From Enterobacteriaceae bacterium 89 (lineage in GTDB: Bacteria; Pseudomonadota; Gammaproteobacteria; Enterobacterales; Enterobacteriaceae): a DNA stretch of 64,000 nucleotides. Position 1 is the stretch's first letter. Each line of letters starts with the position of its first letter. The stretch lies in assembly GCA_014156375.1 (NCBI GenBank), contig RQJH01000003.1:868001-932000 (forward strand). The letters run 5' to 3'. Both the position numbers and the translations under genes were made by a program. This document shows, piece after piece, positions 39,627 to 49,655 of the stretch. The notes beneath the pieces were generated by a model that saw nothing but the letters and a program-made list of their open reading frames with translations, did no database searches and was not told the origin of the DNA.

Positions 39627-40421
39627 ATGCTGCACGTCACCAGCGACCAATGGCTGAACTGGCTAAGCCTCTACTTTTGGCCGCTGCTGCGCGTGCTGGC
39701 GCTGATCTCTACTGCGCCTATCCTCAGCGAACACTCTGTCCCTAAGCGCGTAAAGCTGGGTCTCGGGCTGATTATTACCTTCATCATTGCTCCCTCGCTG
39801 CCGCCGACTGACGTCACGCTGTTTTCCGTCAATGCGCTGTGGCTGGCGCTTCAGCAGATCCTGATTGGCATTGCGCTGGGCTTTACCATGCAGTTCGCCT
39901 TTGCCGCCGTGCGTGCCGCCGGTGAAGTCATTGGCCTGCAAATGGGCCTCTCCTTCGCCACCTTTGTCGATCCCAGCAGTCACCTCAACATGCCGGTGCT
40001 GGCGAGGATCATGGATATGCTGGCGATGCTGCTGTTTCTGGTGTTCAACGGTCATCTGTGGCTGATTTCGCTGCTGGTTGACACCTTCCACACGCTACCG
40101 ATTGGCGGCCAGCCGCTCAACAGCAACGCGTTTATGGCCCTGTCCCGCGCTGGCGGACTGATCTTCCTGAACGGCCTGATGCTGGCGCTGCCGATTATCA
40201 CCCTGCTGCTGACCATCAACCTGGCGCTGGGGATGCTGAACCGTATGGCACCGCAGCTTTCGATATTTGTCATCGGTTTTCCTATCACCCTCACCGTCGG
40301 CATTATTTTGATGGCGGCATTAATGCCGTTAATTGCACCGTTCTGTGAACATCTTTTCAGCGAAATATTCGATCTATTAGCGGATATTATCAGCGAGTTA
40401 CCAAAGATAAGTTCTCCTTAA
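39627..40421 (+). CDS. fliR: Flagellar export gate protein FliR
   Basis: A 264-residue integral membrane protein with about six hydrophobic segments. The conserved [20 protein letters not shown] lies near residues 94-113. It is the single FliR subunit of the gate and templates the connection to FlhB. It is the last gene of the fliLMNOPQR operon. Confidence 0.96.
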   Translation: MLHVTSDQWLNWLSLYFWPLLRVLALISTAPILSEHSVPKRVKLGLGLIITFIIAPSLPPTDVTLFSVNALWLALQQILIGIALGFTMQFAFAAVRAAGEVIGLQMGLSFATFVDPSSHLNMPVLARIMDMLAMLLFLVFNGHLWLISLLVDTFHTLPIGGQPLNSNAFMALSRAGGLIFLNGLMLALPIITLLLTINLALGMLNRMAPQLSIFVIGFPITLTVGIILMAALMPLIAPFCEHLFSEIFDLLADIISELPKISSP

Positions 40422-40438
40422 TATCTGAAAGGGCATCC

Positions 40439-40452
40439 TAAGGATATTCCTA
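40439..40452. promoter_or_regulatory. RcsAB box upstream of rcsA
   Basis: TAAGGATATTCCTA is a near-perfect palindrome matching the RcsAB consensus TAAGAATATTCTTA at 12 of 14 positions. It lies about 250 bases before the rcsA start codon, which fits positive autoregulation of rcsA by RcsA-RcsB. Confidence 0.75.
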
Positions 40453-40701
40453 AATTAAAACAGCGACAACATCCACCAGCATAACCCTGGCGCGGATGAA
40501 TTGTTTTTACCCCTTTCACACATCATAACATTCACTTTACTTTAAGATGTTTCCTGGCAAATTATACGTAACTTTACGGGATAGTTGAGGTCGCCCGAGA
40601 AGTTGCAATGCTCTTTGTAAGTTCAGGTTAAACATCCTCTGATAAATAAGATGCCGTCGGGCCAGGGGTTAATTATCGCTACGCATTGAGTGAGGGTATG
40701 C

Positions 40702-41325
40702 ATGTCGACGATTATTATGGATCTATGCAGTTACACCCGGCTCGGATTAACCGGGTATTTGAGTAGTCGGGGTATAAGAAAGCGCGATATCGGCGATGTT
40801 GAAAGCATCAGTGAGCTTGAGGAAGCCTGCGGGCAACTGAATCCAGCTGTAGTGTTCATTAATGAAGACTGCTTCATCCACGATTCGCAGAGCAGTCAGC
40901 ATATTAAGCAGATCATTAATCAACACCCCAGGACACTGTTTATTGTCTTTATGGCGATTGCCAATCTCCATTTTGATGAGTATCTCCGGGTCAGGGACAA
41001 TCTGCTTATTAGCTCGAAATCGATAACGCCGGAATCGCTCGACGATATTCTGGCAGATTATCTGCAAAAGGTCAGCAGTAATGTTAGCAGCATTAACATT
41101 CCAACCCTATCGTTAAGCAGGACTGAATCCAGCATGCTGAAAATGTGGATGGAAGGACAAGGCACGATTCAAATATCCGACCAGATGAACATTAAAGCCA
41201 AAACGGTATCATCACATAAAGGTAATATTAAAAAGAAAATAAAAACCCATAATAAGCAGGTTATTTATCATGTTGTCCGATTGACAGATAATGTGACGTC
41301 AGGTATTTACGTCAATATGCGCTGA
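40702..41325 (+). CDS. rcsA: Capsule synthesis regulator RcsA
   Basis: A 207-residue LuxR-type auxiliary regulator that heterodimerises with RcsB to activate colanic acid genes and repress flhDC. The N-terminal half has a receiver-like fold without phosphorylation. The C-terminal GerE domain is [20 protein letters not shown], then [20 protein letters not shown]. The start at 40702 ([13 protein letters not shown]) matches E. coli, not the ATG 12 bases earlier. It is unstable (Lon substrate) in E. coli. It lies next to the flagellar gate genes, whose expression it opposes. Confidence 0.96.
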   Translation: MSTIIMDLCSYTRLGLTGYLSSRGIRKRDIGDVESISELEEACGQLNPAVVFINEDCFIHDSQSSQHIKQIINQHPRTLFIVFMAIANLHFDEYLRVRDNLLISSKSITPESLDDILADYLQKVSSNVSSINIPTLSLSRTESSMLKMWMEGQGTIQISDQMNIKAKTVSSHKGNIKKKIKTHNKQVIYHVVRLTDNVTSGIYVNMR

Positions 41326-41336
41326 ATATCGGCAGA

Positions 41337-41362
41337 CACTGGCGGAAATATGTCCGCCAGTG
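41337..41362. terminator. Hairpin between rcsA and dsrB
   Basis: CACTGGCGGA / TCCGCCAGTG with a six-base loop, between convergent rcsA and dsrB. No long T-run, but a stable stem. Confidence 0.75.
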
Positions 41363-41387
41363 AACATTTCACCCAACGAACAATCCG

Positions 41388-41576
41388 CTACTCTGTTTTT
41401 TCAACAAAGATGCCATCGGCGTGGCCGATTTCATTAAAGAACCAGATGCCCATTGGATAATCTTCCAGCGACACCAGATACATCGTTCCTTCGTTAAATT
41501 TCTCGACGGCCAGCACCACTCCCGGACGACGCGCACCGCCATCCGTTTTGACCGTCACACGATCGTTCACCTGCAT
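41388..41576 (-). CDS. dsrB: Small protein DsrB
   Basis: A 62-residue protein of unknown function with a small beta-rich fold ([20 protein letters not shown], then [16 protein letters not shown]). Length and sequence match E. coli DsrB, and so does its place between rcsA and the Dsr[15 protein letters not shown] precedes the ATG at 41576. Confidence 0.95.
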   Translation of the reverse strand: MQVNDRVTVKTDGGARRPGVVLAVEKFNEGTMYLVSLEDYPMGIWFFNEIGHADGIFVEKTE

Positions 41577-41706
41577 AGCTTTTCTCCTGTCTTTTACTCA
41601 TGCCAGTTTAGAACAAAATGCCCCTGCTGACAGCGTCCGGCGGGCTGAATGGTGTTTTTATCGACGGGGCTATACTTACAGTTGGGTAAATGTGTGAGGA
41701 CCCGGT

Positions 41707-41934
41707 ATGAAAACTGTCAAAGAGTATAGCGATACTGTCAAACGCGAAGTGAATGTGGACGTAGACGCCCTGCTGGATGCTATCAATGAGATCTGCGAGA
41801 GCGAAGTCCACCGCGCGGGTGACGACCCTCATCACGTCAGCATCGAAGGACGCGAATACCACACCTGGCGTGAACTGGCTGAAGCCTTTGAGCTCGACAT
41901 TCATGACTTCAGCATTACTGAAGTCAATCGCTGA
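41707..41934 (+). CDS. yodD: Small stress-related protein YodD
   Basis: A 75-residue acidic cytoplasmic protein beginning MKTVKEYSDTVKREVNVDVD. It is very similar to E. coli YodD, which is induced by cadmium and peroxide stress. GACCCGGT precedes ATG 41707. Divergent from dsrB. Confidence 0.94.
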   Translation: MKTVKEYSDTVKREVNVDVDALLDAINEICESEVHRAGDDPHHVSIEGREYHTWRELAEAFELDIHDFSITEVNR

Positions 41935-41957
41935 AGCGAATCGCTGAGCGCAGGCAA

Positions 41958-42045
41958 AAAAAACCCGACCATGGAAGGGTCGGGTAGAAGCTTGCTGTAG
42001 CAAGAAGCACTTGAAAATTCGTTACACCAGAAAATCTGACGCGGG
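41958..42045 (-). ncRNA. dsrA: Small regulatory RNA DsrA
   Basis: About 88 nt on the minus strand between yodD and mpgP, the E. coli position. The rpoS-pairing part CAGATTTTCTGGTGTAACGA matches E. coli almost base for base. The middle hns-pairing stem (CTTCTTGC ... GCAAGCTTC) is kept with changes. The 3' end is a terminator hairpin ACCCGACC / GGTCGGGT followed by eight T. A -10 element GATAAT lies seven bases before the inferred +1. DsrA works with Hfq to activate rpoS translation and lower H-NS. Confidence 0.93.
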
Positions 42046-42146
42046 TGAAACATTATCCTCAATTTTTTTGTAAAACAAGTATTATTCATAATTAACGTGA
42101 ATGTGTTTAGGATTTATCCTGGGTGATTTTCCCTTAAGGAGACACA

Positions 42147-42959
42147 ATGCTCGATCTGCATAAGCTCATCATTTTCACCGATGTCGAAGGCAGTCTGATT
42201 GATACTCACACTCAGCAATGGCAGCCTGCCGCCGCCTGGCTTACGCGCTTGCTGGAGCAAGAAGTGCCGATCGTATTGTGCAGTAGCAAGACCGCAGCAG
42301 AGCTGATGCTGCTGCAAAAGGAGCTGAATATTGGGCCTCAGCCGCTGATTGCCGAAAACGGCGCGGTCATTCAGCTCGCTGATAGCTGGCAGGATGATAA
42401 GGCCTATCCCCGGATGATTACGGGCTCCCCGCATGAAGAGATCCACGACATTCTGAAACAGCTGCGGGACAGCGAAGGCTATAAGTTCACCACTTTCTCC
42501 GATGTGCCGGTGCAAACTATCAGCGACTGGACCGGGATGAATCCTCACCATGCCAGCCTTGCCCGGCTGCATGAAGCTTCAGAAACGCTTATCTGGCGCG
42601 ACAGCGATGAACGAATGCAGGAGTTTGACGCCACCCTCGCCTCGCTGGGGATGCAGTTTGTTCAGGGCGCGCGTTTCTGGCATGTGCTCGACCAACGCGG
42701 TGGAAAAGATCAGGCCGTCAGTTGGCTGCGTAGCCGCTATCAGGCCAGAGAGGGATTCCGGCGGATTGCGTTAGGGCTGGGCGATGGCCCCAACGATGCT
42801 CCTCTGCTCAACGCCGTAGATTACGCGGTGGTCATTAAAGGGCTGAGTCGTCTGGGGCTGCTGCTGAAAAACGACTCACCGGAGCGGGTTTTTCACACCT
42901 CTGCGGGTGGCCCGGAAGGCTGGCGTGAAGGCGTGCAACACTGGCTCTCATCATCCTGA
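42147..42959 (+). CDS. mpgP: Mannosyl-3-phosphoglycerate phosphatase-like protein (YedP)
   Basis: A 270-residue HAD-superfamily phosphatase, subclass IIB (Cof-like). The first motif is FTDVEGSLID (residues 8-17), where Asp is the nucleophile. The later motif is ALGLGDGPNDAPLLNAVD (near 215) with the metal-binding Asp residues. E. coli YedP is annotated as MpgP by similarity, and its true substrate in enterobacteria is uncertain. AAGGAGACACA precedes ATG. The last 67 bases overlap the convergent dgcQ gene. Confidence 0.88.
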   Translation: MLDLHKLIIFTDVEGSLIDTHTQQWQPAAAWLTRLLEQEVPIVLCSSKTAAELMLLQKELNIGPQPLIAENGAVIQLADSWQDDKAYPRMITGSPHEEIHDILKQLRDSEGYKFTTFSDVPVQTISDWTGMNPHHASLARLHEASETLIWRDSDERMQEFDATLASLGMQFVQGARFWHVLDQRGGKDQAVSWLRSRYQAREGFRRIALGLGDGPNDAPLLNAVDYAVVIKGLSRLGLLLKNDSPERVFHTSAGGPEGWREGVQHWLSSS

Positions 42960-44638
42960 CAGCACACCTGATTTCGCCCATTTTGCTTGGCCATATACAG
43001 CCGATTGTCTGCGATGGATTGCAGATGCTCAAACTGATAGAGCCCTTTCTCCTCGCTACTGCTTACCCCCAGTGAAGCGCTGATGCGCAGCGTTTCACTT
43101 TTGCCAATCAGGATCTCGCGGTTGTTAATGCGGCTGCGAAGCTGCTCTGCTCGCTCGCAGGCGGCGGCCTTCGTCATTCCTGGCAGCACGATACAGAACT
43201 CTTCTCCGCCCACGCGCCCGGCAATGTCGCTTTCACGAATTTGCGCGCTGATCATTCCTGACACATGGCTGAGAACTCTGTCGCCCGCCTGATGACCAAA
43301 GCGGTCGTTAATGCTTTTGAAAAAGTCGAGATCGAGCTGGATCACCGCCAGCGGTTTGCCGTCATGTTCGCATTCCCTTGCCGCCTTGCTCGCCAGATCG
43401 AACAGCGTGGTGCGGTTATAAAGGCGGGTCAGTCCATCGTGCCACGCCTGCCACTGTAACGACTCCTGAAGGGTGCTCATGTTGCGGACCATCCTGCGGA
43501 TCACTACCCACGAGAGGATCAGCATTGAGGTAAACAACGCCCACAGCAGGCCAAGGGCAATGGAAATTGAACCGAAATCGCCGCGAATGCCTTCATCCAG
43601 CGGGTGAATACGCAGCAGCACACCATCATAGTTGCGGATTTTTTCCCAGTTAATATAACGGGTTTCAAGGCGCTCACCGCCGCGAGTGTCATGCTCAAAC
43701 GCCTGAGCCAGCTGCGCTTTTTCCTTTTCACTTAACGAGGAGGGTTCCATGCCCGGTGCCAGCGAAGTGGCAATCAGGTTCATCCGGTTATCATACAGCC
43801 GGTACTCCCCTTCTTTTTCCCCTTCTGTCGCCGTCGCCAGCAGCTGTTTCATCTGGGCCAGCGAAAACTCTATCGCCAGCACGCCGTACCAGTAGTGCTG
43901 ATAGTCCACCGGCAGCGTCACGGCGACCCGACGCGCCAGCCCCTGCGGCGAATCCACCATCCAGCTCAGCCAGCTCACTCCCCGGCCGGGATTTTGTTTT
44001 TGCGACTGCATGGCAAACCACGGACTGGTCACCAGCGCATAGTACTGTTCAACGATGTCGTTGCTGTTGGCCACCGGCGTGTTAGAGATAAAAAAACCTG
44101 CGCGGGAAACGTACAGCATTTGCTGCGTCGCCCGTTTCAGGGTGGTGGACAGGCGCAGCAGATACCCTACTTCTAAGGTGGCGGTCAGCTCATTGCGCAG
44201 AAGAGGATTGTCGCGGGAAAGGCTGGTTGTCTCATCCACGAATTCGTCGGACACGCCGTTAACAGGGAGCGTCCGCCGGTTATCAAGCATGATCGACCAG
44301 CGATGCTGGGTACGTTTGCGTTCGAATTCTTCCCCGGCGTTGTGTAACACTTCAAAGGCCAGCGGTGTGGTGAGCGCCGCCTGCATGCCGTTACGATAAA
44401 ACAGTAACCGGTCAATGCTGATCTGGAGCTGGTTGTTGAGTTCGTGAGCCACGTTTTCCAGCGTATTACGCTGGCTGGAAATGTAAGCCTCCTGCAGAAC
44501 CACCACTTCACGCCACGTCAGCAGCGTCGAGAACAGCAGAACCACCAGAAAACAAACATTGACCACCCGACCCGGGGAGCTATGGCGGCTGAGTCTGTTC
44601 AGCCAGCGAGAATGTTCCATGCGTGATACGTGGGGCAC
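42893..44638 (-). CDS. dgcQ: Diguanylate cyclase DgcQ (YedQ)
   Basis: A 581-residue inner membrane protein. The transmembrane helix 1 (about 25-45), a periplasmic CHASE7-like sensory domain (about 50-340) and helix 2 (about 350-375) are followed by the GGDEF domain (about 400-560). Active site is GRVGGEEF with product-inhibition I-site RESD just upstream, so an active, feedback-inhibited c-di-GMP synthase is expected. It promotes cellulose and lowers motility. The start is GTG 44638 with GGGAG five bases before. The C-terminus has a Cys-rich tail (VCCQDDESQCC) that overlaps mpgP. Confidence 0.93.
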   Translation of the reverse strand: MPHVSRMEHSRWLNRLSRHSSPGRVVNVCFLVVLLFSTLLTWREVVVLQEAYISSQRNTLENVAHELNNQLQISIDRLLFYRNGMQAALTTPLAFEVLHNAGEEFERKRTQHRWSIMLDNRRTLPVNGVSDEFVDETTSLSRDNPLLRNELTATLEVGYLLRLSTTLKRATQQMLYVSRAGFFISNTPVANSNDIVEQYYALVTSPWFAMQSQKQNPGRGVSWLSWMVDSPQGLARRVAVTLPVDYQHYWYGVLAIEFSLAQMKQLLATATEGEKEGEYRLYDNRMNLIATSLAPGMEPSSLSEKEKAQLAQAFEHDTRGGERLETRYINWEKIRNYDGVLLRIHPLDEGIRGDFGSISIALGLLWALFTSMLILSWVVIRRMVRNMSTLQESLQWQAWHDGLTRLYNRTTLFDLASKAARECEHDGKPLAVIQLDLDFFKSINDRFGHQAGDRVLSHVSGMISAQIRESDIAGRVGGEEFCIVLPGMTKAAACERAEQLRSRINNREILIGKSETLRISASLGVSSSEEKGLYQFEHLQSIADNRLYMAKQNGRNQVCCQDDESQCCTPSRQPSGPPAEV

Positions 44639-44669
44639 ACCAACTCCCTGAACCTGTGACAGGCAATGA

Positions 44670-44693
44670 AAACGCCCGGCAAGCTACCGGGCG
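44670..44693 (-). terminator. Terminator after yodC
   Basis: On the minus strand GCCCGG-TAGCTTG-CCGGGC is followed by GTTTTC, 8 bases beyond the yodC stop codon and just before the dgcQ start. Confidence 0.8.
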
Positions 44694-44699
44694 GAGTCA

Positions 44700-44879
44700 T
44701 TATACTTCGTCAGATTTACCTCTGTCTCCGGGAATGAGCTCGTCTTCGCGGAAGGCTTCCCGCTTAACGCCGAACCCATCGTACCAGCGGCATTCGATCA
44801 TCCCGCTGGCATATCCCGTTACCACCATGCGTGGCCCGCCCGTTTTCGGCTTAACTTCATCACTGACCAAAAAGACCAT
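44700..44879 (-). CDS. yodC: Small protein YodC (DUF2158)
   Basis: A 59-residue protein starting MVFLVSDEVKPKTGGPRMVV and ending in GKSDEV. It matches E. coli YodC (60 residues) in length and in the core GGPRM-VTGYxSGM-ECRWYDG. This is a DUF2158 small SH3-like barrel of unknown function. GGAGGCAGTA precedes ATG 44879. Its product is too short for routine gene callers with a longer cut-off. Confidence 0.9.
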   Translation of the reverse strand: MVFLVSDEVKPKTGGPRMVVTGYASGMIECRWYDGFGVKREAFREDELIPGDRGKSDEV

Positions 44880-44956
44880 TACTGCCTCCGGTATCAGAGT
44901 GAAACTGTTTCAGGTTAGCCAAAGCTGAGCCACTTTGCGTAATGGCCGACAAATAT

Positions 44957-45865
44957 TTACTCAGCAGAACGCAGCCGCGAAATCAGGTTTACCCCGGCCA
45001 GAACCACCGCCCCGACCGCTAAGCCAAAGATAAGATTGAAGAGCGTCGGCCCAAGCAAAGCGACGACTCCGCCCATCCCTGTGGCCATATTTTCAATGGC
45101 GTGATGCAGCGGTGCGATACCGTGTACGACGATCCCACCGCCGACCAGAAACATTGCCAGCGTCCCGACAACCGTTAACACCTTCATCAGCCACGGCGCA
45201 ATAAACAGCAGTGATTTACCCACCGCCTGAGCCAGCGCACTAGTTTTCTCCACCAGCCAGTAGCCCATATCATCCAGTTTGACGATCACCCCAACCAGTC
45301 CGTACACCCCGATGGTGACCAGAATGGCAATCCCCGACAGCACAATCACCTGGTTGAGCAGCGGCGCTTCCGCCACGATCCCCAGCGTAATCGCCACAAT
45401 CTCCGCCGACAGAATAAAGTCGGTTCGTACAGCCCCTTTCACTTTGTCCCGCTCGAAGGCTTGCGGATCTTGTCCGGCCAGCGCTTCCAGTCTCTGCTGA
45501 CGCGCCTGCGGATCTTCCTTATGCTTTCGGGCATGCAGCGAGTGCAGGACTTTCTCAAACCCTTCGAAGCACAGAAATGCCCCACCGATCATCAGCAGCG
45601 GCGTGATAGCCCAGGGTAAAAACTGGCTGATAAGCAAGGCCAATGGCACCAGGATCACTTTGTTAAGCAGTGAACCTTTCGCCACGCTCCAGACCACCGG
45701 CAGCTCCCGGTTCGCCCGCACCCCGCTCACCTGCTGTGCATTCAGCGACAGATCATCGCCCAGCACGCCAGCGGTTTTCTTCGCCGCCACTTTGCCCATC
45801 ATCGAGATATCGTCCAGCAGGGTGGCGATATCATCCAACAAGGTTAAAAGACTGCTACCGGCCAA
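44957..45865 (-). CDS. yedI: Inner membrane protein YedI (DUF808)
   Basis: A 302-residue membrane protein with about six to seven hydrophobic segments. It begins [20 protein letters not shown]. The only start that fits the family is TTG at 45865, with AAGGA seven bases upstream. An ATG nearby is in another frame. E. coli YedI begins MAGSS at the same place. Function is unknown (DUF808). The upstream frame that continues in-phase is not conserved. Confidence 0.88.
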   Translation of the reverse strand: MAGSSLLTLLDDIATLLDDISMMGKVAAKKTAGVLGDDLSLNAQQVSGVRANRELPVVWSVAKGSLLNKVILVPLALLISQFLPWAITPLLMIGGAFLCFEGFEKVLHSLHARKHKEDPQARQQRLEALAGQDPQAFERDKVKGAVRTDFILSAEIVAITLGIVAEAPLLNQVIVLSGIAILVTIGVYGLVGVIVKLDDMGYWLVEKTSALAQAVGKSLLFIAPWLMKVLTVVGTLAMFLVGGGIVVHGIAPLHHAIENMATGMGGVVALLGPTLFNLIFGLAVGAVVLAGVNLISRLRSAE

Positions 45866-46051
45866 TTCATGTTCCTTCTGTTTTTTATAAATTTCTCTGT
45901 TCACTATTATGAAGGAAAAGTCGCAGAGCGCCCAGGGCTCACCGCTGTCAACAAAAATACAACAATCTCCGGCCATTAAATCTCTCGCCAGACGTATAGT
46001 TTTCCCGTTAACTATACGCGCCCTTTCTATTTCGTTTCGCCGTGAGGACGT

Positions 46052-46963
46052 ATGCAGGTCAGACAGTTGTTACCGCTTATCGGCGCGTTGTTTGCGCTTT
46101 ATATCATTTGGGGATCGACCTATTTTGCGATAAGCATCGGGGTGGAAAGCTGGCCGCCGATGATGATGGCCGGGGTGCGCTTCCTATCTGCGGGGGTGCT
46201 GCTGATGGCATATTTGCTGCTCACCGGGCATAAACTCCCCGCTCGTCGCCCGCTGTTGAATGCCGCGTTGATAGGCGTGCTGCTGCTGGCGATTGGTAAT
46301 GGCTTTGTGACCATTGCTGAACATCAGCATCTCGCTTCCGGCATTGCTGCGGTGATGGTCGCTACCGTGCCATTGTTCGCACTGTGCTTCAGTCGTCTGT
46401 TCGGCATTACCACCCGCAAGCTGGAGTGGCTGGGCGTCGCTATCGGTCTGGCGGGCATTGTGCTGCTCAACAGCGGAGGCAATTTGAGCGGTAATCCATG
46501 GGGCGCGATTCTGATCCTCATCGGTTCAATTAGCTGGGCCTTCGGCTCGGTTTACGGTTCCCGGATTGAATTACCTACCGGCATGATGGCTGGCGCCGTC
46601 GAAATGCTGGCGGCAGGGATTGTGCTGATGAGCGCTTCGGTGCTGAGCGGTGAACGGCTGACGCAGATGCCGACGATGTCCGGCTTTCTGGCGGTGGCGT
46701 ACCTGGCGATTTTCGGCTCGCTGATTGCCATTAACGCCTATATGTACCTGATCAGGAATGTCTCTCCTGCGGTGGCGACCAGCTACGCTTACGTCAACCC
46801 CGTCGTAGCCGTGTTGCTCGGCACCGGCTTCGGCGGTGAGTCGCTCTCTCCGGTGGAATGGCTGGCGTTAGGGGTGATCATTTTCGCGGTAGTGCTGGTG
46901 ACGCTTGGGAAAACCCTGTTCCCGGCGAAAGCCACCGCTAAGCGCTGCGAGGCGGAAAAGTAA
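46052..46963 (+). CDS. yedA: EamA/DMT-family transporter YedA
   Basis: A 303-residue inner membrane protein with ten predicted helices in two EamA repeats (about 10-140 and 150-285). It contains [20 protein letters not shown] near 20-40 and [20 protein letters not shown] near 148-168. Members of this group export metabolites or amino acids, and the substrate of YedA is unsettled. The 3' end overlaps the convergent vsr gene by 26 bases. Confidence 0.93.
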   Translation: MQVRQLLPLIGALFALYIIWGSTYFAISIGVESWPPMMMAGVRFLSAGVLLMAYLLLTGHKLPARRPLLNAALIGVLLLAIGNGFVTIAEHQHLASGIAAVMVATVPLFALCFSRLFGITTRKLEWLGVAIGLAGIVLLNSGGNLSGNPWGAILILIGSISWAFGSVYGSRIELPTGMMAGAVEMLAAGIVLMSASVLSGERLTQMPTMSGFLAVAYLAIFGSLIAINAYMYLIRNVSPAVATSYAYVNPVVAVLLGTGFGGESLSPVEWLALGVIIFAVVLVTLGKTLFPAKATAKRCEAEK

Positions 46964-47432
46964 CCGCCAGCGGGGTAATTCCCTGAGTGTCGATCTGCGC
47001 GCTGCCATCGCCGCCGCAGATCCACTCTTCCAGCCGTTCAGTCAGTGCCGCATCGCTCAGCTTTCGTTTGCCTCTCAGCGCACACTCCCAGACCACCATC
47101 ACCCGCCATCCCTGCTCGCACAGTCGGGCGATATCACGCTTATCGCGCTCAACATTCTTACCGATTTTCTCCAGCCAGAATTCCGTGCGCGTCGCCGGGA
47201 CTTTAAACAACTCACATTGATGACGGTGCCAGAAACAGCCGTGGGTGAAGAGAATGCAGCGATAATCCTGAAGCACAAAATCGGGCCGCCCCGGCAACGT
47301 GGCATCCTGAACGGTAAAGGCAAAACCTGATGCAGAAAGCAGCGCCGCCAGCCGCTTTTCAATCGCGGTGTCACGCGTGCCGATGGCACGCATATTTTTA
47401 CTGCGGGTTGCCGGGTTATGAACGTCCGCCAT
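46938..47432 (-). CDS. vsr: Very short patch mismatch-repair endonuclease Vsr
   Basis: A 164-residue nuclease (E. coli 156) that nicks 5' of the T in T:G mismatches arising from deaminated 5-methylcytosine in CCWGG sites. Catalytic residues D51 (PGRPDFVL), H64 and H69 (THGCFWHRH) are present. The N-terminal segment [20 protein letters not shown] is also typical. The C-terminus has an 8-residue extension. It overlaps the end of dcm by 17 bases, the usual coupled arrangement that keeps Vsr level low. Confidence 0.95.
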   Translation of the reverse strand: MADVHNPATRSKNMRAIGTRDTAIEKRLAALLSASGFAFTVQDATLPGRPDFVLQDYRCILFTHGCFWHRHQCELFKVPATRTEFWLEKIGKNVERDKRDIARLCEQGWRVMVVWECALRGKRKLSDAALTERLEEWICGGDGSAQIDTQGITPLAVTFPPRSA

Positions 47433-48837
47433 CGGCTTGCTCTTTCCGGCGCAGCTCAGCGGCCTGCAGGATGCGGCTTTTCAGCAATTTTGCCACTGCG
47501 GCAAACGCCGGAACCACGACGGAATTACCGAACTGGCGATAGGCCTGAGTATCAGAGACGGGGATGCGGAACTGATAGCCCTGCGGCGCTTCAAAGCCCA
47601 TCAGTCGGCCACACTCGCGCGGCGTCAGACGGCGTGGACGTCGCTGCTGATTTTGCGGATCGTCAAAATCTTTCTCGCCAAGCGCTTTATCCCAGCCGCG
47701 ATCGACGAGGATTTCTGCCCCGTCTTTATAGTAGCGGGCCGAAAGAGTGCGAGCGACGGTGTCCGCCCTGGTAGGATCGACCAGTCCATAGCCAAAACCA
47801 TTGCCGCGCGCCTGATGCTTTTTCGCATAGCGATAGAGATATTTCCACAGCACCGGGGTCAGGATAAATCTGGCATCGACGGTCGGCTCCAGCAGCTCGC
47901 CGAAGGTCGGGCGACGTTCAGGATACAGCGCCGGTAAATCACGCAGTGTGAACCCCTGTTGCAGGTTCAAATCGCGGCGAAAACCGACCAGCACGATCCG
48001 CTCACGATGCTGTGGCAGGAAATGCTGACCGTCGATAATTTTTGGATCGTCCGCGCCCATATCGGCGGAATCGGCCACGTCGTAGCCGAGGGAGTCCAGC
48101 GTCTGCATGATGATGCGGAAGGTTTTCCCACCATCGTGACTCTTGAGATTTTTAACGTTCTCCAGCACGAAAATGGCCGGGCGACAGGCATCAATAATCC
48201 TTGCCACGTCAAAAAACAGCGTGCCCTGGGTATCGCAGGCAAAACCATGCGCGCGGCCCAGCGCATTCTTTTTGGAGACTCCCGCCAGCGAAAAAGGCTG
48301 GCACGGGAAGCCAGCCAGCAGGACATCGTGCTGCGGGATGATACGACGGATATGCTCAGCAGCTTCGCTGTCGCTGACGTCCGGCTTGTTGCTCAGCGTC
48401 ACATCGCGGATATCTTCATTAAACTGATGCTGGGTCGGATCGCAGTACCAGTTGGCTTTATAAGTTCTGACCGCGTGTTTATTCCATTCGCTGGTGAACA
48501 CGCACTGCCCGCCAATGGCCTCAAACCCGTGGCGAATGCCGCCGATACCGGCAAAGAGATCGATAAAACGAAACTGCGAAGGCCGGGAAGGCGCTTTGGG
48601 TAACAGCGTCAGCAAACGCAGATACTCATTTTCACCCAGACGACGGTTAATTTTGCCGTTATCGGTAGCTCGTTTGAGGATTGCCGGGCTCCAGTGCTGT
48701 TCCCCTACGCTGTTGAGCGTCGCTACCAGCGTTTTGAGATCGTAAATGGCCAGCAGTTGAGTCAACAATGCCTGAGCATCTGGCCCGGAGGCGTCCGGAG
48801 AAGACGAAGAAAAAGTGCGAGTAAGTGTATGCTGCAT
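47416..48837 (-). CDS. dcm: DNA-cytosine methyltransferase Dcm
   Basis: A 473-residue C5-cytosine methylase that modifies the inner C of CCWGG. Motif I is DLFAGIGG (93-100), motif IV catalytic Cys is C179 in [11 protein letters not shown], motif VI is ENV (226-228) and motif [15 protein letters not shown]. The C-terminal motifs IX-X ([14 protein letters not shown] ... [11 protein letters not shown]) are present. It is an orphan methylase without a cognate nuclease, paired with vsr. It is very similar to E. coli in sequence and place. Confidence 0.97.
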   Translation of the reverse strand: MQHTLTRTFSSSSPDASGPDAQALLTQLLAIYDLKTLVATLNSVGEQHWSPAILKRATDNGKINRRLGENEYLRLLTLLPKAPSRPSQFRFIDLFAGIGGIRHGFEAIGGQCVFTSEWNKHAVRTYKANWYCDPTQHQFNEDIRDVTLSNKPDVSDSEAAEHIRRIIPQHDVLLAGFPCQPFSLAGVSKKNALGRAHGFACDTQGTLFFDVARIIDACRPAIFVLENVKNLKSHDGGKTFRIIMQTLDSLGYDVADSADMGADDPKIIDGQHFLPQHRERIVLVGFRRDLNLQQGFTLRDLPALYPERRPTFGELLEPTVDARFILTPVLWKYLYRYAKKHQARGNGFGYGLVDPTRADTVARTLSARYYKDGAEILVDRGWDKALGEKDFDDPQNQQRRPRRLTPRECGRLMGFEAPQGYQFRIPVSDTQAYRQFGNSVVVPAFAAVAKLLKSRILQAAELRRKEQADGGRS

Positions 48838-48896
48838 ATCAGTAACCGGACCAGACCCATTTATCCTGAGAGTATCACATATTTCCCGCGCTGAAT

Positions 48897-49592
48897 TCAG
48901 GACTCCGGCGCAAAGCGAGCCAGGATCGTCTCGTCATAGTGCAGGTAGTCACCCTTAAGTTCGGCCGATATCTTCGCCATAAACTGCACCAGGTAACGCG
49001 CATTATGGATGGCAAGCGCCCTTCCCTGCTCGGTTTGCATAGTTTGCGGCAGACGCAGCAGTTTGTTCTGAAAATGATCCAGCGCGTAACGCTGGTCGTT
49101 TAGCGCCCGTTCGTCGGCAAAGGGATCGTTGGCTTCAAACAGCGCAAAATTGAGTTTTCCGGCGACGGCAAAAACGCGCGCCAGGCCAATGGCGCCGAGG
49201 GATTCCAGACGGTCGGCATCCTGCACAATTTTGGCTTCCAGAGTCTGCGGCGCAATGTTCGCGCTGTGACTGTGCGCTTCAATCGCATGGGCAATCGCCG
49301 GATAGCACTCTGGCGGGAAGTCGGGGAAATCCTGCCTAAGTATTGAGAGGGTTTTCTGCGCCGCAAGCACAGATGAACTGCTGCGCTCCGGGTGATTTTT
49401 TGGCAGGCTGACAATATCGTGAAAATAGCAGGCGCACAGGAGAACGCGATGATCCACCTGCTCGCCCGCTGAGAGCTGTTGGGCTGTGGCCCAGACCCGG
49501 CGGAAATGAGAGATATCGTGCGCAGCGTCATCATCGTCGTGATGCTCACTCAGCCACTGCTCGAAACGCTGCTGCCAAAGATGCAAACTCAT
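48897..49592 (-). CDS. yedJ: HD-domain phosphohydrolase YedJ
   Basis: A 231-residue cytoplasmic protein with an HD domain: H26 in [11 protein letters not shown] pair in [15 protein letters not shown] (about 60) and D in [13 protein letters not shown] (about 124). The start at 49592 ([14 protein letters not shown]) gives the E. coli length. Substrate is unknown, but HD enzymes cleave phosphoesters or nucleotides. Between dcm and the yedR-position gene, as in K-12. Confidence 0.93.
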   Translation of the reverse strand: MSLHLWQQRFEQWLSEHHDDDDAAHDISHFRRVWATAQQLSAGEQVDHRVLLCACYFHDIVSLPKNHPERSSSSVLAAQKTLSILRQDFPDFPPECYPAIAHAIEAHSHSANIAPQTLEAKIVQDADRLESLGAIGLARVFAVAGKLNFALFEANDPFADERALNDQRYALDHFQNKLLRLPQTMQTEQGRALAIHNARYLVQFMAKISAELKGDYLHYDETILARFAPES

Positions 49593-49655
49593 GTTCTGTT
49601 TTTCCCTCAGTGAAAGAATGCCTGAGGATAGCAGCATTTTATGACCGCTTCCTGA

